This document shows, one piece after another, positions 1 to 9,733 of a DNA stretch of 64,000 nt. The stretch comes from Ancylobacter rudongensis (GTDB lineage: Bacteria; Pseudomonadota; Alphaproteobacteria; Rhizobiales; Xanthobacteraceae): NCBI RefSeq assembly GCF_900100155.1, contig NZ_FMTP01000004.1, positions 1 through 64,000 on the forward strand, given 5' to 3'. The notes below the pieces were generated by a model that searched no databases, was not told the origin of the DNA, and saw nothing but the letters and a program-made list of their open reading frames with translations. The position numbers and the translations under genes were made by a program. Position 1 is the first letter of the stretch. The number at the start of each line of letters is the position of its first letter.

Positions 1-293
1 AGAACGGCTTCATCGAAAGCTTCAACGGCCGATTGCGGGACGAGCTGTTGAACGAGACGCTGTTCTCCAGCCTGCCCCAGGCCAGAGCCGCTCTCGCCAA
101 GTGGCAGCTCGACTACAACACGGCCCGGCCGCACTCCAAGCTCGGATGGCAGACGCCAACGGCCTTCGCCTCAACGTTCCACCCGCGGCGGGATCAGACG
201 ATCCTCACCATCAACGGCTCCGCGTCTGCCCCCGCCGCTCCGCACGCCCGACAGGGCAAATCCAACCGTCAGAACGAACTGAAAGCTGGATAG
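1..293 (+). mobile_element. IS3-family transposase OrfB, C-terminal fragment (5' end outside window)
   Basis: An open frame runs from base 3 to the TAG at 291-293. The visible 96 residues include the motif [14 protein letters not shown], which carries the last Glu of the IS3/retroviral-integrase DDE triad, followed by the typical tail [15 protein letters not shown]. This is the end of an IS3-family (IS407-like) OrfB transposase that cuts and joins DNA ends. The N-terminal catalytic Asp residues lie before the window. The reading direction runs into the truncated matB, so the element sits inside that gene. Family assignment is firm; the IS407 subgroup is inferred from the tail and the terminus. 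Confidence 0.9.
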
Positions 294-311
294 AAGTTGG
301 GGGCAACGTCA
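294..311 (+). repeat. Probable right terminal end of the IS3-family element
   Basis: Just after the transposase stop lies a G-run followed by CAACGTCA. Ends of IS407-type elements are commonly G-rich and finish in CA. Base 311 is also where matB-like coding sequence resumes. The matching left end is outside the window, so the exact boundary and target duplication cannot be verified. Confidence 0.5.
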
Positions 312-1351
312 CCGCGCTGCTCTACACCTCGGGCACGACAGGCCGCTCCAAGGGGGCGATGCTGACCCACGCCAACCTCGCCTCCAACGCGCAGGCGCTG
401 GTGGAGACCTGGCGCTTCACGGGCGATGACGTGCTGATCCACGCGCTGCCGATCTTCCACACGCACGGCCTGTTCGTCGCTATCAACGTCACGCTGGCGG
501 CGGGCGCGTCGATGATCTTCCTGCCGAAGTTCGACCCGGAGCGAATCCTCTCCCTCATGGGCCGGGCGAGCGTGCTGATGGGCGTGCCGACCTTCTATGT
601 CCGGCTGCTGAAATCCTCCGAACTCACGCCCGAGGCGGCGGCGGGCATGCGCCTGTTCATCTCCGGCTCGGCGCCGCTGCTGGCCGAGACGCACCGCGAA
701 TGGCGCGCCCGCACCGGCCACGCCATTCTCGAGCGCTACGGCATGACCGAGACCGGCATGAACACCTCCAACCCCTATGAGGGCGAGCGCCTCGCCGGCA
801 CGGTCGGCTTCCCGCTGCCCGGCGTGGAACTGCGCGTGGTCGCCCCGGAAAGCGGGGAGGTGCTGGGCACAGGCGAGATCGGCATGATCGAGGTGCGCGG
901 ACCGAACGTGTTCAAGGGCTATTGGCGCCTGCCGGAAAAGACGGCGGCCGAATTCCATGATGGCTGGTTCGTCACCGGCGATCTCGGCCTCATCGGGCCG
1001 GACGGCTATGTGCAGATCGTCGGGCGCGGCAAGGACCTCGTCATATCGGGCGGCTACAATGTCTACCCGAAGGAGGTCGAGACCGAGATCGACGCGCTGC
1101 CCGGCATCATCGAGAGCGCGGTGATCGGCCTGCCGCATCCCGATTTCGGCGAGGGCGTGACCGCCATCGTGGTCGCCCGCCCCGACGCCGCGCTGGACGA
1201 GCAGGCGGTGCTGGAAGCGCTGGAAGGGCGGCTCGCCCGCTACAAATCCCCCAAGCGCGTCATCTTCCTCGACGACCTCCCGCGCAACACCATGGGCAAG
1301 GTGCAGAAGAACCTGCTGCGCGAGCAGTACAGGGGGCTGTACGGGGGGTAG
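311..1351 (+). pseudogene. matB: Malonyl-CoA synthetase, 5'-truncated by IS insertion
   Basis: The remaining 346 residues are the C-terminal two-thirds of a malonyl-CoA synthetase, which converts malonate, ATP and CoA to malonyl-CoA. Visible motifs in order are YTSGTTGRSKG (ATP-binding P-loop), HTHGLF, ERYGMTET, TGDLG, GRGKDLVISGGYNVYPKEVE and the C-terminal catalytic Lys in NTMGKVQKN. The family is about 500 residues, so roughly 155 N-terminal residues are missing. The homology begins exactly where the IS element ends. An open frame continues upstream into the IS but is non-homologous there. The 5' half may lie on the other side of the IS. Function is probably lost unless a fusion or internal start is used. 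Confidence 0.85.
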
Positions 1352-1479
1352 GGGAGCGGTTCGGGCTGTTTCCAGGACGCCTGCATCCGCATCCCGGCCA
1401 AACGGAGGCGCAGCTGAAGCGCCGAGCCGGACCCAGCCCCAAAGCCTCCGGCGAAGTTCTTTTCGCTCTCTTTGTTGAA

Positions 1480-1550
1480 AGCGTGCACCCGGTCCCCCGG
1501 CCCCCGGATCGGCGCCGCAGCGCGGCGCTTGTCCGGGGATGGCGGGGCCG
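1480..1550. repeat. REP-like GC palindrome between matB and csoR
   Basis: The gap holds a GC-rich segment with GGATCGGCGCCGCAGCGCGGCGC and CTTGTCCGGGGATGGCG-type sequence. It belongs to the same 'tccggggatcggcgccgc...gcgcggc' module seen at 4.48, 6.22, 28.37 and 30.17 kb. Nothing else is seen between 1352 and 1565. Confidence 0.5.
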
Positions 1551-1565
1551 GACGCGGCCCGCTCC

Positions 1566-1847
1566 TCACCGGAGCTTGCCGAGCACCTCGATGAGTTCCG
1601 ACACCTTGGCGCGCTGGTCGTCGGCGTCGCCGGAGGCCATCGCGTGGGCGACGCAATGGCCGAGATGGTCGCGCAGCACTTCCTCCTCCACCCTCTTCAG
1701 CGCCGCCCGCACCGCCGCCACCTGGGTGACGATGTCGATGCAGTAGCGGTCCTCCTCGACCATGCGGGAGAGGCCGCGCACCTGTCCCTCGATGCGGCTC
1801 AGGCGTTTCAGACAGGCGGTGCGGGTGTCGTGCTGCATCCTTGCCAT
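1566..1847 (-). CDS. csoR: CsoR/FrmR-family copper-sensing transcriptional repressor
   Basis: A small all-helical DUF156 protein of about 93 residues from the start chosen here (MARMQHDTR). The frame stays open upstream, but those codons lie in the operator. The metal-site pattern is present: Cys in [10 protein letters not shown], then His and Cys in DHLGHCV. In the family these bind Cu(I) and release [12 protein letters not shown] is the family signature near the N-terminus. It is transcribed divergently from copA, and a perfect inverted repeat overlaps its start region, so autoregulation is likely. An alternative start is the next Met (1838). A formaldehyde- or nickel-sensing relative is possible, but the copA neighbour favours copper. 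Confidence 0.88.
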   Translation of the reverse strand: MARMQHDTRTACLKRLSRIEGQVRGLSRMVEEDRYCIDIVTQVAAVRAALKRVEEEVLRDHLGHCVAHAMASGDADDQRAKVSELIEVLGKLR

Positions 1848-1866
1848 ATACCCATGCGGGGTATAT
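1846..1866. promoter_or_regulatory. Palindromic CsoR-type operator 1
   Basis: ATATACCC-ATGCG-GGGTATAT is a perfect 8-bp inverted repeat around a 5-nt centre. The TACCC/GGGTA arms match the known style of CsoR operators. It overlaps the csoR start codon and lies in the csoR-copA divergent region. Confidence 0.65.
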
Positions 1867-1880
1867 ATCGCAAGTATCGA

Positions 1881-1897
1881 ATACCTCATGGGGGTAT
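1881..1897. promoter_or_regulatory. Palindromic CsoR-type operator 2
   Basis: ATACC-TCATGGG-GGTAT is a second TACC/GGTA inverted repeat, 13 bp upstream of the copA start codon. It has shorter arms than operator 1 and probably places copA under the same repressor. Confidence 0.5.
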
Positions 1898-1909
1898 AAG
1901 GAGGGCGTC

Positions 1910-4372
<2,463 letters not shown>

Positions 4373-4399
4373 GGCGGGGCGGCGCGGCGGCGGGGCCTG

Positions 4400-4740
4400 T
4401 CCACCCCGCGCAGCCTCATCCCCGGGCCTGACCCGGGGATCCAGTCACTTCCCCGCCGCGCCCCTCGTTCCCCGGACAAGCCGCGCTTGCGCGGCGCCGA
4501 TCCGGGGCCAAGGTGGGACGGGCACGCACCCAACGCCCCCCGCTGGCGCGTTGCCGAAGAGTCTTCCGCTGGGTCCCGGCGCGCCTTCCGCTGGCGCTGC
4601 AGGCGATCGGGACACGCGGGCGGGGCCCGTCCACCCCGCGCGCCCTCATCCCCGGGCTTGACCCGGGGACCCAGCGTTTCCGCCCGGCCCCGGCCTGAGG
4701 GCTGGGTGGCCGGGTCACGCCCGGCCATGAGGGGGCGGGA
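4400..4740. repeat. REP-like palindrome cluster after copA
   Basis: The 471-bp gap 4373-4843 is almost entirely repeats. Two copies of CCTCATCCCCGGGCTTGACC-type units (4414-4446 and 4644-4682) form a CCCCGGG-5 nt-CCCGGGG palindrome. A GGCCGGG-TCACG-CCCGGCC palindrome is at about 4708-4726. A 'gttgccgaagagtcttccgctgggtcccgg' module lies at 4548-4618. The same modules recur through the first 31 kb. No other gene is visible except the promoter for the next gene at the right edge. Confidence 0.75.
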
Positions 4741-4843
4741 GCGGGGAAGGGGGCGCGGTCCCAGCCCCCGCGCGCCTTTCCTGATCGGCCGCCGCGCGCC
4801 ACCGCTCTTGCAGCCGCGCCTAAATCGTAATAAACGAAGTTAC

Positions 4844-5287
4844 ATGAAGCGCGACAGCCGTCTCTCCTCGGTTCTCCACGCCCTGCTGCACATGGCGGAG
4901 CGGGAGGGGCCGATGACCTCGGAAGAACTCGCCGCCTGCATGCACACCCATCCGGTGGTGGTCCGCCGCACCATGGGGCTGCTGCGCGAGGCGGGGCTGG
5001 TGCGCTCGGCCCGGGGGCCGCAGGGCGGGTGGCGGATCAGTGCCGATCTCGCCGCCGTCACCCTGCGCCAGCTGCACGAGACGCTGGGCGAGCCGGCCAT
5101 CTTCGCCATCGGCAACCGGCAGGAGATGCCGGGCTGCCTGGTCGAGCAGGCGGTCAACGCCGCGCTGGACGACGCCTTTGCCGAGGCCGAGGCGCTGCTG
5201 CTGGCGCGTCTCGGCCAGATCACCCTGGCGGATCTCGCCGCCGATTTCAGCCGCCGCCATGCCGGGCGGCGTCAAGGGAACACCTGA
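4844..5287 (+). CDS. Rrf2-family transcriptional regulator
   Basis: A 147-residue winged-helix protein. The N-terminus RLSSVLHALLHMAEREGPMT and the recognition segment (TSEELAACMHTHPVVVRRTMGLLREAGLV) followed by SARGPQGGW are typical of Rrf2. No three-Cys Fe-S cluster is seen (one Cys near residue 28, one near 100), so this is not an IscR-type sensor. ATG 4844 lies in a locally AT-rich leader (CGTAATAAACGAAGTTAC) that probably holds the promoter. The stop is followed one base later by the flavoprotein start, so the two genes form an operon and the regulator probably controls it, perhaps in response to thiol or nitrosative stress. That role is inferred. Confidence 0.85.
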   Translation: MKRDSRLSSVLHALLHMAEREGPMTSEELAACMHTHPVVVRRTMGLLREAGLVRSARGPQGGWRISADLAAVTLRQLHETLGEPAIFAIGNRQEMPGCLVEQAVNAALDDAFAEAEALLLARLGQITLADLAADFSRRHAGRRQGNT

Positions 5288-5288
5288 T

Positions 5289-6167
5289 ATGCACGATGTC
5301 ATCGTCGTCGGCGGCGCCTATGCCGGCATGGCCGCCGCCCTCCAGCTGCTGCGCGCCCGGCGCCGGGTGCTGGTCATCGATGCCGGCCTTCGCCGCAACC
5401 GCTTCTCCCGCGCCTCGCACGGCCTGCTCGGGCAGGACGGGGTCGACCCGGCCGAGCTCGCCCGCACCGCCCGCCGCCAGCTGGAGGCCTATCCGACGCT
5501 GCAGTGGATCGAGGGCGAGGCGCAAAGCGCGGCCGGTGCGAGGGATGATTTCACCGTCAGCACGGCGGCCGGCGCGCTTCATCGCGGCCGGCGCCTGCTG
5601 TTGGCGCTCGGCGTCAGCGACGAGCTCCCGGCGATCGAGGGGCTGGCCGAGCGCTGGGGGCGCAGCGTGTTCCACTGCCCCTATTGCGACGGCTACGAGC
5701 TTGATCGCGGCCGCATCGGCGTCATCGCCACCGGGCCGATGTCAGTGCATCAGGCGTTGATGGCGACGGAGTGGGGCGCGGTGACGCTGTTCACCCATGC
5801 CAGCTTCGTCCCGGACACGGCGACGCGGGCCGAACTCGCGGCCCACGCCATCGCGCTGGAGGAAACGCCGCTGGCGCGGCTGGAGGGGCATGCGGACGTC
5901 GTGCTGGCCGATGGCCGCCGGCTCGCCTTCGCCGGCCTGTTCACCGCCCCGCGCAACAGGCCGGCATCAAAGCTGGCCGAGTGCCTTGGCTGCGCGCTGG
6001 AAGAGACGCCGTTCGGCACGCAGATCGGCACGAATGAAGCGAAGGAAACCAGCATCCCCGGCGCCTTCGCCTGTGGCGATGCCGCCCGCGTCCCGCACTC
6101 GCTCACCCTCGCCATCGCCGATGGCGCCTGGGCCGGCATGCAGCTGCACCGCTCGCTGGTGTTCTGA
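5289..6167 (+). CDS. Thioredoxin-reductase-like NAD(P)/FAD-dependent oxidoreductase
   Basis: A 292-residue flavoprotein. The N-terminal FAD-binding motif is VVGGAYAGMAAA. A redox CxxC in FHCPYCDGYEL sits near residues 132-135, where thioredoxin reductases keep their active-site disulfide. The C-terminal FAD contact (GAFACGDAA) is also present. The central NAD(P)-binding glycine motif looks weak (RIGVIATGPMS), so cofactor preference is uncertain. Related short TrxR-like proteins reduce small disulfides or peptides in the cytoplasm. It is cotranscribed with the Rrf2 gene (1-nt gap). The physiological partner cannot be read from the sequence. Confidence 0.85.
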   Translation: MHDVIVVGGAYAGMAAALQLLRARRRVLVIDAGLRRNRFSRASHGLLGQDGVDPAELARTARRQLEAYPTLQWIEGEAQSAAGARDDFTVSTAAGALHRGRRLLLALGVSDELPAIEGLAERWGRSVFHCPYCDGYELDRGRIGVIATGPMSVHQALMATEWGAVTLFTHASFVPDTATRAELAAHAIALEETPLARLEGHADVVLADGRRLAFAGLFTAPRNRPASKLAECLGCALEETPFGTQIGTNEAKETSIPGAFACGDAARVPHSLTLAIADGAWAGMQLHRSLVF

Positions 6168-6184
6168 GCCGCCGACCCGCCCGC

Positions 6185-6470
6185 CGCTTCCCAGCCCCGC
6201 CGCGCGCCCCTCGTTCCCCGGACAAGCCGCGCTGGCGCGGCGCTGATCGGGGGCCCAGGGGGAGTGGGAGCGCCGCCTTGCACCTCCCGTCGCGCAAGGC
6301 GTTGCCGAAGAGTCTTCCGCTGGCTCCCGGCGCGCCTTCCGCTGGCGCTGCAGGCGTCCGGGACACGGGTGTCTTCACGACACATCTCACCGCCCTCATC
6401 CCCGGGCTTGACCCGGGGACCCAGCATTTCCGCTTGGGGCCCGGCTTGAGGGCTGGGTGGCCGGTGGAGA
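6185..6470. repeat. REP-like palindrome cluster between the flavoprotein and dadA
   Basis: The convergent gap 6168-6496 carries a 'cgttccccggacaagccgcgctggcgcgg' unit (about 6211-6245), the 'gttgccgaagagtcttccgctggctcccgg' module (6299-6366) and a CCCCGGG-cttga-CCCGGGG palindrome (6394-6430). The order matches the block after copA. No gene is seen. Confidence 0.7.
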
Positions 6471-6496
6471 TGCACCCGCCGCACGCGGCGGGCGGC

Positions 6497-7792
6497 TTAC
6501 TCGGCCGCGAGGCGCAGCAGCGGGGCGGGCGCTTCCACCGGCATCGCGTCGGCCACCTTGGCGGCGATGATCTCGGCGGTGGCGCAGGAGAGCGTCCAGC
6601 CCAGATGCCCGTGGCCGGTGTTGTAGAACACGCCCGGCTTCTTGCCGGCGGCGACGCGCGGCATCATGTCGGGCATCATCGGCCGCAGCCCGGCCCACGG
6701 CACCACGCGCGCGGTGTTGACGCCGGGGAACAGCTTGCGGGTCCAGTCGACCAGCGGGCGGATGCGGTCGGCGCGGATGTCGCGGTTCTCGCCGTTGAAC
6801 TCGGCGGTGCCGGCGACGCGGAAACGGTCCTTGCCGAGGCGCGAGGTGACGATCTTGGTCTTGTCGTCGAGCAGGCTCACCCAGGGGGCGGAGGCCTGGC
6901 TCTCCTCGTCGTCCAGCATCACCGTGATCGAGTAGCCCTTGACCGGATAGATGTTCACCCGGTCGCCGAGCCCGGCGGCGATGGCGCGCGAGCCGATGCC
7001 GGCGCACACCACCGCGCCGTCGAAGGACAGCGTCTCGCGGCGCGGCAGCGCGTCTTCCGCGTCGGGGGCGACGGAGAAGGTGACGTCAACGCCGGTGCCG
7101 TCCTTGCCGGTGCCGGTGTGGGTCACGCGCTCGACGCTGGCCTCGCTGATGAAGCGCACGCCGTGGCGCCGGCACACTTCCGCCAGCCCATAGGTGAATT
7201 TGTGGATGTCGCCGGTGGAATCGGATTCGGTGAAGAAACCGCCATAAAAATGGCCCTTCAGCGTCGGCTCCAGCGCGCGGATTTCCTCGCCCGTCACCTC
7301 GCGCCGCTCCAGCCCGCCCTTGGCATAGAGCGCCGACACCTTGCGGGCGTAGTCCTGGGCTTCCTTGTCGCGGTAAATGTGCAGGATGCCGCGCGTCTCG
7401 TGGTTGAAGTCGATGCCCTCGCGCTTGGCGATGTCGAACATGTAGTTGCGGGCCTGGATGGCGAGACGGGTGGTCTCGACCGTGTTGGCCTCGTAGTTCG
7501 GGATATTGGCGAGGAACTCGGCCATCCAGGAATATTTGTGCCAGGAGGGCATGGGGTTCATCAGCAGCGGCGCGTCCGGCGTGAACATCCACTTGATGCC
7601 CTTGAGCACGGTGGCCCAGGAGTTCCACACTTCGGCATTGGAGGCGGAGAGCTGGCCGCCATTGGCGAAGGAGGTTTCCATCGCCGAGTAGCGCTGGCGG
7701 TCGATGACGGTGACGTCATAGCCCTTCTGGTTGAGGGCATAGGCGGTGGTAACGCCGGTGATACCGGCACCGATAACGGCGATGTGGCGCAT
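6497..7792 (-). CDS. dadA: D-amino acid dehydrogenase, FAD-dependent small subunit (DadA)
   Basis: A 431-residue FAD enzyme of the DAO superfamily. It has an N-terminal dinucleotide fold (IAVIGAGITGVTTAYAL), the family segment YSAMETSFANGGQLSASNAEVW and a C-terminal FAD motif (FYNTGHGHLGWTLSCA). DadA oxidises D-amino acids, chiefly D-alanine, to 2-oxo acids and ammonia and passes electrons to the respiratory chain at the inner membrane. Length is normal for the family. The start follows CGGGAGCC. A tandem glycine riboswitch lies directly upstream, so the physiological substrate may include glycine. The alanine racemase (dadX) usually found nearby is absent here. Confidence 0.93.
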   Translation of the reverse strand: MRHIAVIGAGITGVTTAYALNQKGYDVTVIDRQRYSAMETSFANGGQLSASNAEVWNSWATVLKGIKWMFTPDAPLLMNPMPSWHKYSWMAEFLANIPNYEANTVETTRLAIQARNYMFDIAKREGIDFNHETRGILHIYRDKEAQDYARKVSALYAKGGLERREVTGEEIRALEPTLKGHFYGGFFTESDSTGDIHKFTYGLAEVCRRHGVRFISEASVERVTHTGTGKDGTGVDVTFSVAPDAEDALPRRETLSFDGAVVCAGIGSRAIAAGLGDRVNIYPVKGYSITVMLDDEESQASAPWVSLLDDKTKIVTSRLGKDRFRVAGTAEFNGENRDIRADRIRPLVDWTRKLFPGVNTARVVPWAGLRPMMPDMMPRVAAGKKPGVFYNTGHGHLGWTLSCATAEIIAAKVADAMPVEAPAPLLRLAAE

Positions 7793-7860
7793 GGGAGGCT
7801 CCCGCGCTTGAGGACGACATGGCCCGACGCGCGGTGCCCCGCTTGGCGTCGGCCGGCTGT

Positions 7861-8085
7861 CCCCATCTGTCGCGGTACCTGAGAGCTCGCCCCGAGACAG
7901 ACGGCGGCGCCGTCAAACCATCCCGGGCTTCCCCTTCGGTGGGCGTCCTACCCCGGGAAAACCCGGCGCGACGCCTCTCTCCAGATTGTCCTGACCATGC
8001 GGTCCGTGGTGCCTGAGAGTTTCCTGGGGGGTTGCTCCGTCGGCGCCGACAATTGTCCGGGAGGACTGTCGATCTCTCCCGCATG
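7861..8085 (-). ncRNA. Tandem glycine riboswitch (two aptamers) upstream of dadA
   Basis: Read on the minus strand, aptamer I runs from about 8082 to 7999 (GCGGGAGAG ... GACGGAGCAAC ... AAACTCTCAGGCACC). Aptamer II runs from about 7984 to 7861 (TGGAGAGAGG ... CACCGAAGGGGAAGC ... GCTCTCAGGTACCGCGACAG). The paired GGAGAG/CTCTCAGG elements, the CCGAAGGGG segment and the short linker are hallmarks of the cooperative glycine riboswitch. dadA starts about 70 nt downstream. A small GGGAGCCTCCC hairpin covers its ribosome-binding region, which could be the expression switch; that is inferred. Confidence 0.9.
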
Positions 8086-8164
8086 ATCACTAGCAGACGG
8101 TCATATGCATCGCACGAATGCATGCCTCATTCAAGGGCAGGCACCCCCGCTCGCGCCGAGTTGA

Positions 8165-8690
8165 GCCTGCGACCTTGGGAGGGGGCCAGGGGGAAAAGCC
8201 GCCGAAGAGTTTCCCCTCGTGTCCCGGCTCATCGCGCCGGCTTCGCCAGCGCTCGTCCGGGACACGATGGGGCTGCCACTGATGTCGCCCCTCATCCCCG
8301 TCCCCGGACTTGACCCGGGGACCCAGCGTTTCCGCTCGGGCCTCCGCCGAAGGCTGGGTGGCCGGGTCAAGCCCGGCCATGAGGGGAGGGGATGACGGCG
8401 TTAAGCGGGAGGCGAGCGCACGGCTGCTTCGCCACCGCCCCGCGCCGCGCCGGGTGGGAAAGAGATTCTGCCGAAGAGTCTTCGCTGGGTCCCGGATCAT
8501 CGCGCCGGCTTCGCCTGCGCTCGTCCGGGACACGAGGGGGCTGCCGGTTGCGCCGTCGCTCGTCCGCGCGCCGAGAGCCTCGTGTCCCGGACGCCTGCAG
8601 CGTCAGCGGAAGGCGAGCCGGGACCCAGCGGAAGACACTCCAGTGGAAGACTCTTCGGCCAAAAAGCCTCAACCGCCCCCCGCCAACCCG
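8165..8690. repeat. REP-like palindrome cluster between the riboswitch and nadC
   Basis: About 600 bp without a gene. It holds two 'gccgaagag...gtccgggacacga' modules (about 8200-8262 and 8469-8536), an inverted copy (about 8578-8664), a CCCCGGACTTGACCCGGGG unit (about 8295-8322) and a GGCCGGGTCAAGCCCGGCC palindrome (about 8359-8378). These are the modules found elsewhere in the first 31 kb. The promoter of the riboswitch transcript should lie near 8090-8130. Confidence 0.7.
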
Positions 8691-8694
8691 CCCC

Positions 8695-9558
8695 TCACAC
8701 CTCCGCCGCGTCCAGGCCGAGGTCGAGGATCGGGGCGGAATGGGTGATCCAGCCGACCGAGATCAGGTCCACCCCGCTGGCGGCGATGGCGCCGACCGTT
8801 TCGCGCGAGACCCGGCCCGAGGCCTCGGTGAGCGCCCGCCCCGCCACCAGCGCCACCGCGTCGGCCAGCATGGCGGGGGTCATGTTGTCGAGCAGCACCG
8901 CGTCGACCCCCTCGGCCATCGCAGCGTCGAGCTGGGCCAGCGTGTCGACCTCGACCTCGATCTTCACCATATGCCCGGCATGGGCCTTCGCCGCCCGGAT
9001 CGCCGGCACCACGCCGCCGGCCACGGCGATGTGGTTGTCCTTGATCAGCACCGCGTCATCGAGGCCGAAGCGGTGGTTGGAGCCACCGCCCGCCCGCACC
9101 GCGTGCTTTTCCAGCGCCCGCAGGCCCGGCGTGGTCTTGCGGGTGCAGACGATCTGCGCCTTGCCATGCTGGCGGGCGATGGCCACCAGCCCTGAGGTGG
9201 CGGTGGCAATGCCGGACATGCGGCAGGCGATGTTCAGCGCCACCCGCTCGGCGGTGAGGATCGACCGGGCGGAACCGTCGAGCCGCAGCACCACGTCGCC
9301 CGGCGCCACCTCACTGCCATCGCCGCGCTCGACGCTCACCTTGAGTGCGGGGTCGATCAGGTCGAAGGCGATCACCGCCGCGTCGATGCCGGCGATCACC
9401 CCCGGTTGCCGCGAGGCGATCACCGCCTGAAACCGCGCCTGCGGCGGGATGCAGGCATCGGTCGTCACGTCGCCGGCGCGGCCGAGATCTTCCAGCAGCG
9501 CGGCGCGCACCACCGGCTCGACCAGCAGGCGGGGGAGGGGGGGAAGGGAAGATGACAT
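8695..9558 (-). CDS. nadC: Nicotinate-nucleotide pyrophosphorylase (quinolinate phosphoribosyltransferase)
   Basis: A 287-residue enzyme joining quinolinate and PRPP to nicotinate mononucleotide with CO2 release, the third step of de novo NAD synthesis. Family motifs seen are [16 protein letters not shown] at the N-terminus, [33 protein letters not shown] with the substrate-binding Arg and Lys, [10 protein letters not shown] and LIKDNHI. The start MSSSLPPLP was chosen because the longer frame runs through a REP-like repeat. It lies downstream of nadA and nadB on the same strand. A 175-bp gap with a repeat separates it from nadB, so it may be cotranscribed or separately initiated. Confidence 0.95.
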   Translation of the reverse strand: MSSSLPPLPRLLVEPVVRAALLEDLGRAGDVTTDACIPPQARFQAVIASRQPGVIAGIDAAVIAFDLIDPALKVSVERGDGSEVAPGDVVLRLDGSARSILTAERVALNIACRMSGIATATSGLVAIARQHGKAQIVCTRKTTPGLRALEKHAVRAGGGSNHRFGLDDAVLIKDNHIAVAGGVVPAIRAAKAHAGHMVKIEVEVDTLAQLDAAMAEGVDAVLLDNMTPAMLADAVALVAGRALTEASGRVSRETVGAIAASGVDLISVGWITHSAPILDLGLDAAEV

Positions 9559-9584
9559 CACTCGACTCGCTTCACATTCAAGGC

Positions 9585-9660
9585 CCCTCAGGACCGAGCT
9601 TGACCCGGCCACCCAGTCATCTGGATCCCCGGGTCGGGACCGGGGATGAGGGTGGTTCAA
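9585..9660. repeat. REP-like palindrome between nadC and nadB
   Basis: The segment contains GAGCTTGACCCGGCCACCCAG and then CCCCGGGTCGGGACCGGGG, a variant of the CCCGGGG palindrome family. It lies inside the nadB-nadC transcript if these genes are one operon. Confidence 0.6.
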
Positions 9661-9733
9661 TGGCAGCCCGTCGCGGGCGCCGAAGTGGAAGACCTGGACA
9701 TGCCCGGGCATGGCGTCGTCGTCCGGGCGGTTC

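Noticed and set aside
272..320. Translational fusion of the IS tail with matB as a deliberate chimeric gene
   Set aside because: The frame across the junction differs from the transposase frame and encodes low-complexity sequence, so a simple truncation is the more economical reading.
1841..1909. Upstream alternative start for copA
   Set aside because: It would place coding sequence across both CsoR-type operators; ATG 1910 has a strong ribosome-binding site.
6278..7882. 534-residue plus-strand frame across dadA
   Set aside because: It starts inside a REP cluster and covers dadA antisense; dadA has strong motifs and a riboswitch in the opposite direction.
9559..9711. Longer N-terminus of nadC from the open frame
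   Set aside because: The extension runs through a REP-like palindrome and is unlike NadC; the start at 9558 gives the normal length.
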